NCBI GenBank assembly: GCA_035715725.1
Contig: DASTKT010000234.1
Coordinates: forward strand, 1 to 16,173
Reading direction: 5' to 3'
Source: JADGGV01 sp035715725
GTDB taxonomy: Bacteria > Gemmatimonadota > Gemmatimonadetes > Longimicrobiales > RSA9
Length of the DNA: 16,173 nt
The notes under the pieces are model-generated. The model searched no databases and was not told the origin of the DNA. It worked only from the letters and a program-made list of their open reading frames with translations. The position numbers were made by a program, and so were the translations under genes. This document shows, one piece after another, positions 15,694 to 16,173 of the stretch (positions within the stretch are counted from its first letter, which is position 1; each line of letters begins with the position of its first letter).

Positions 15694-16173
15694 ATGGACC
15701 TAGCCCGCTACACCGACCTCTTCCTCGCCGAGTCCGACGAGCACCTCCGGCGGCTGAACGCCAGCCTCCTCGCCCTCGAGGGGCAGGCTGGCGCGGCCGC
15801 GCTGGACGAGGCGTTCCGCGCGGCCCATACGCTGAAGGGCATGGCCGCGACCATGGGGCTCGACGCCGCGACGGAGCAGGCGCACGCGCTGGAGGACGTG
15901 CTCGCGGAGCTGCGGGCCGGCGGCTCGGTGGTCGCGGCGGAGGTCGTGGACGCGCTGCTGGCCCGCGCGGACGCGCTCGAGCGCGCGATCCTGGCCGCGC
16001 GGGACACGCCGGCCGGCGGCGGGGAGCCGGCGGATGCGGGCCCGCGGCCGGAGCCCGGTGGCGGCGCGGGCCGGCCGGGCGGCGCGGGCCGGCCGGATGC
16101 CGCGGCCCGCTCGGGCGCCGCCGCTCGCCCGGCAGGCACGGATGCCGGCGAGGAACCGGCCGGGCCGGGGTCC
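15694..16173 (+). CDS. cheA: Chemotaxis histidine kinase CheA, N-terminal part (runs off the window)
   Basis: The frame is open from ATG 15694 to the window end, 160 codons without a stop. The first 110 or so residues form an Hpt (P1) phosphotransfer domain: MDLARYTDLFLAESDEHL begins helix A, and AAHTLKGMAATMG gives the phospho-accepting His45 in the HxxKG motif. From about residue 112 the chain becomes a Gly/Ala/Pro/Arg-rich linker with an 18-bp DNA repeat; the dimerisation, kinase and CheW-like domains should lie beyond the window. The start is 19 bases after cheY, with only a weak ribosome site. The position after cheW-cheY makes CheA much more likely than another Hpt protein. Confidence 0.9.
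   Translation, partial: MDLARYTDLFLAESDEHLRRLNASLLALEGQAGAAALDEAFRAAHTLKGMAATMGLDAATEQAHALEDVLAELRAGGSVVAAEVVDALLARADALERAILAARDTPAGGGEPADAGPRPEPGGGAGRPGGAGRPDAAARSGAAARPAGTDAGEEPAGPGS
16063..16096 (+). repeat. 18-bp tandem repeat in the CheA linker
   Basis: A 16-base unit, GGCGCGGGCCGGCCGG, occurs at 16063-16078 and again at 16081-16096, a period of 18 bases or six codons. It encodes GGAGRP twice in the disordered linker after the P1 domain, so copy number could vary without a frameshift. Confidence 0.7.

Overview
The window is 16.2 kb of very GC-rich bacterial DNA. Third codon positions are almost always G or C, and every convincing gene lies on the + strand. Nearly everything is chromosomal housekeeping sequence, and I see no insertion sequence, integrase, phage gene, CRISPR array, tRNA or rRNA. 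Gene content and order (tilS-hpt-ftsH-folP-cdaA; yggS-divIVA-punA-ileS-DksA/TraR-like-lspA-rluD; cheW-cheY-cheA) suggest a high-GC member of Gemmatimonadota (Gemmatimonas or Longimicrobium type). This assignment rests on GC content and synteny only and is an inference.

Layout. (1) Positions 1-961 hold the 3' end of a low-complexity Gly/Ala/Arg-rich reading frame with a 21-bp tandem repeat. A complete 219-residue protein very rich in Arg, Gly, Tyr, Trp and Glu follows in the same frame; I recognise neither. (2) 1006-6727 is a tight operon: tRNA-Ile lysidine synthetase, hypoxanthine phosphoribosyltransferase, the FtsH protease, dihydropteroate synthase and the cyclic di-AMP synthase CdaA. Junctions overlap by 1 to 17 bases, or are separated by 29 bases. 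(3) 6728-7122 is a non-coding block built almost entirely of hairpins. Eight near-identical 10-12 base linkers (CCGCAAGAGGTC or its complement) alternate with short stem-loops. Four linkers face one way, four the other, with an 18-bp palindrome between the halves. This is the most unusual structure in the window. (4) 7123-9286 is a coupled trio: YggS (PLP homeostasis), DivIVA and a purine nucleoside phosphorylase. (5) 9468-14633 holds a type II isoleucyl-tRNA synthetase, a DksA/TraR-like zinc-finger protein, prolipoprotein signal peptidase and a RluD-type pseudouridine synthase. (6) After a C-rich gap and a good sigma-70-like promoter comes a chemotaxis operon: CheW, CheY and the N-terminus of CheA, which runs off the window.

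The two housekeeping blocks are reduced versions of clusters known from Firmicutes: tilS-hprT-ftsH...folP, and ylmE(yggS)...divIVA-ileS-ylyA-lspA-ylyB in Bacillus subtilis. Here the intervening genes are missing and a purine nucleoside phosphorylase sits between divIVA and ileS. Functionally the window links translation fidelity (TilS, IleS, RluD), purine salvage (Hpt, PunA), membrane protein quality control and lipoprotein maturation (FtsH, LspA), folate and c-di-AMP synthesis, polar growth or division (DivIVA), and taxis.
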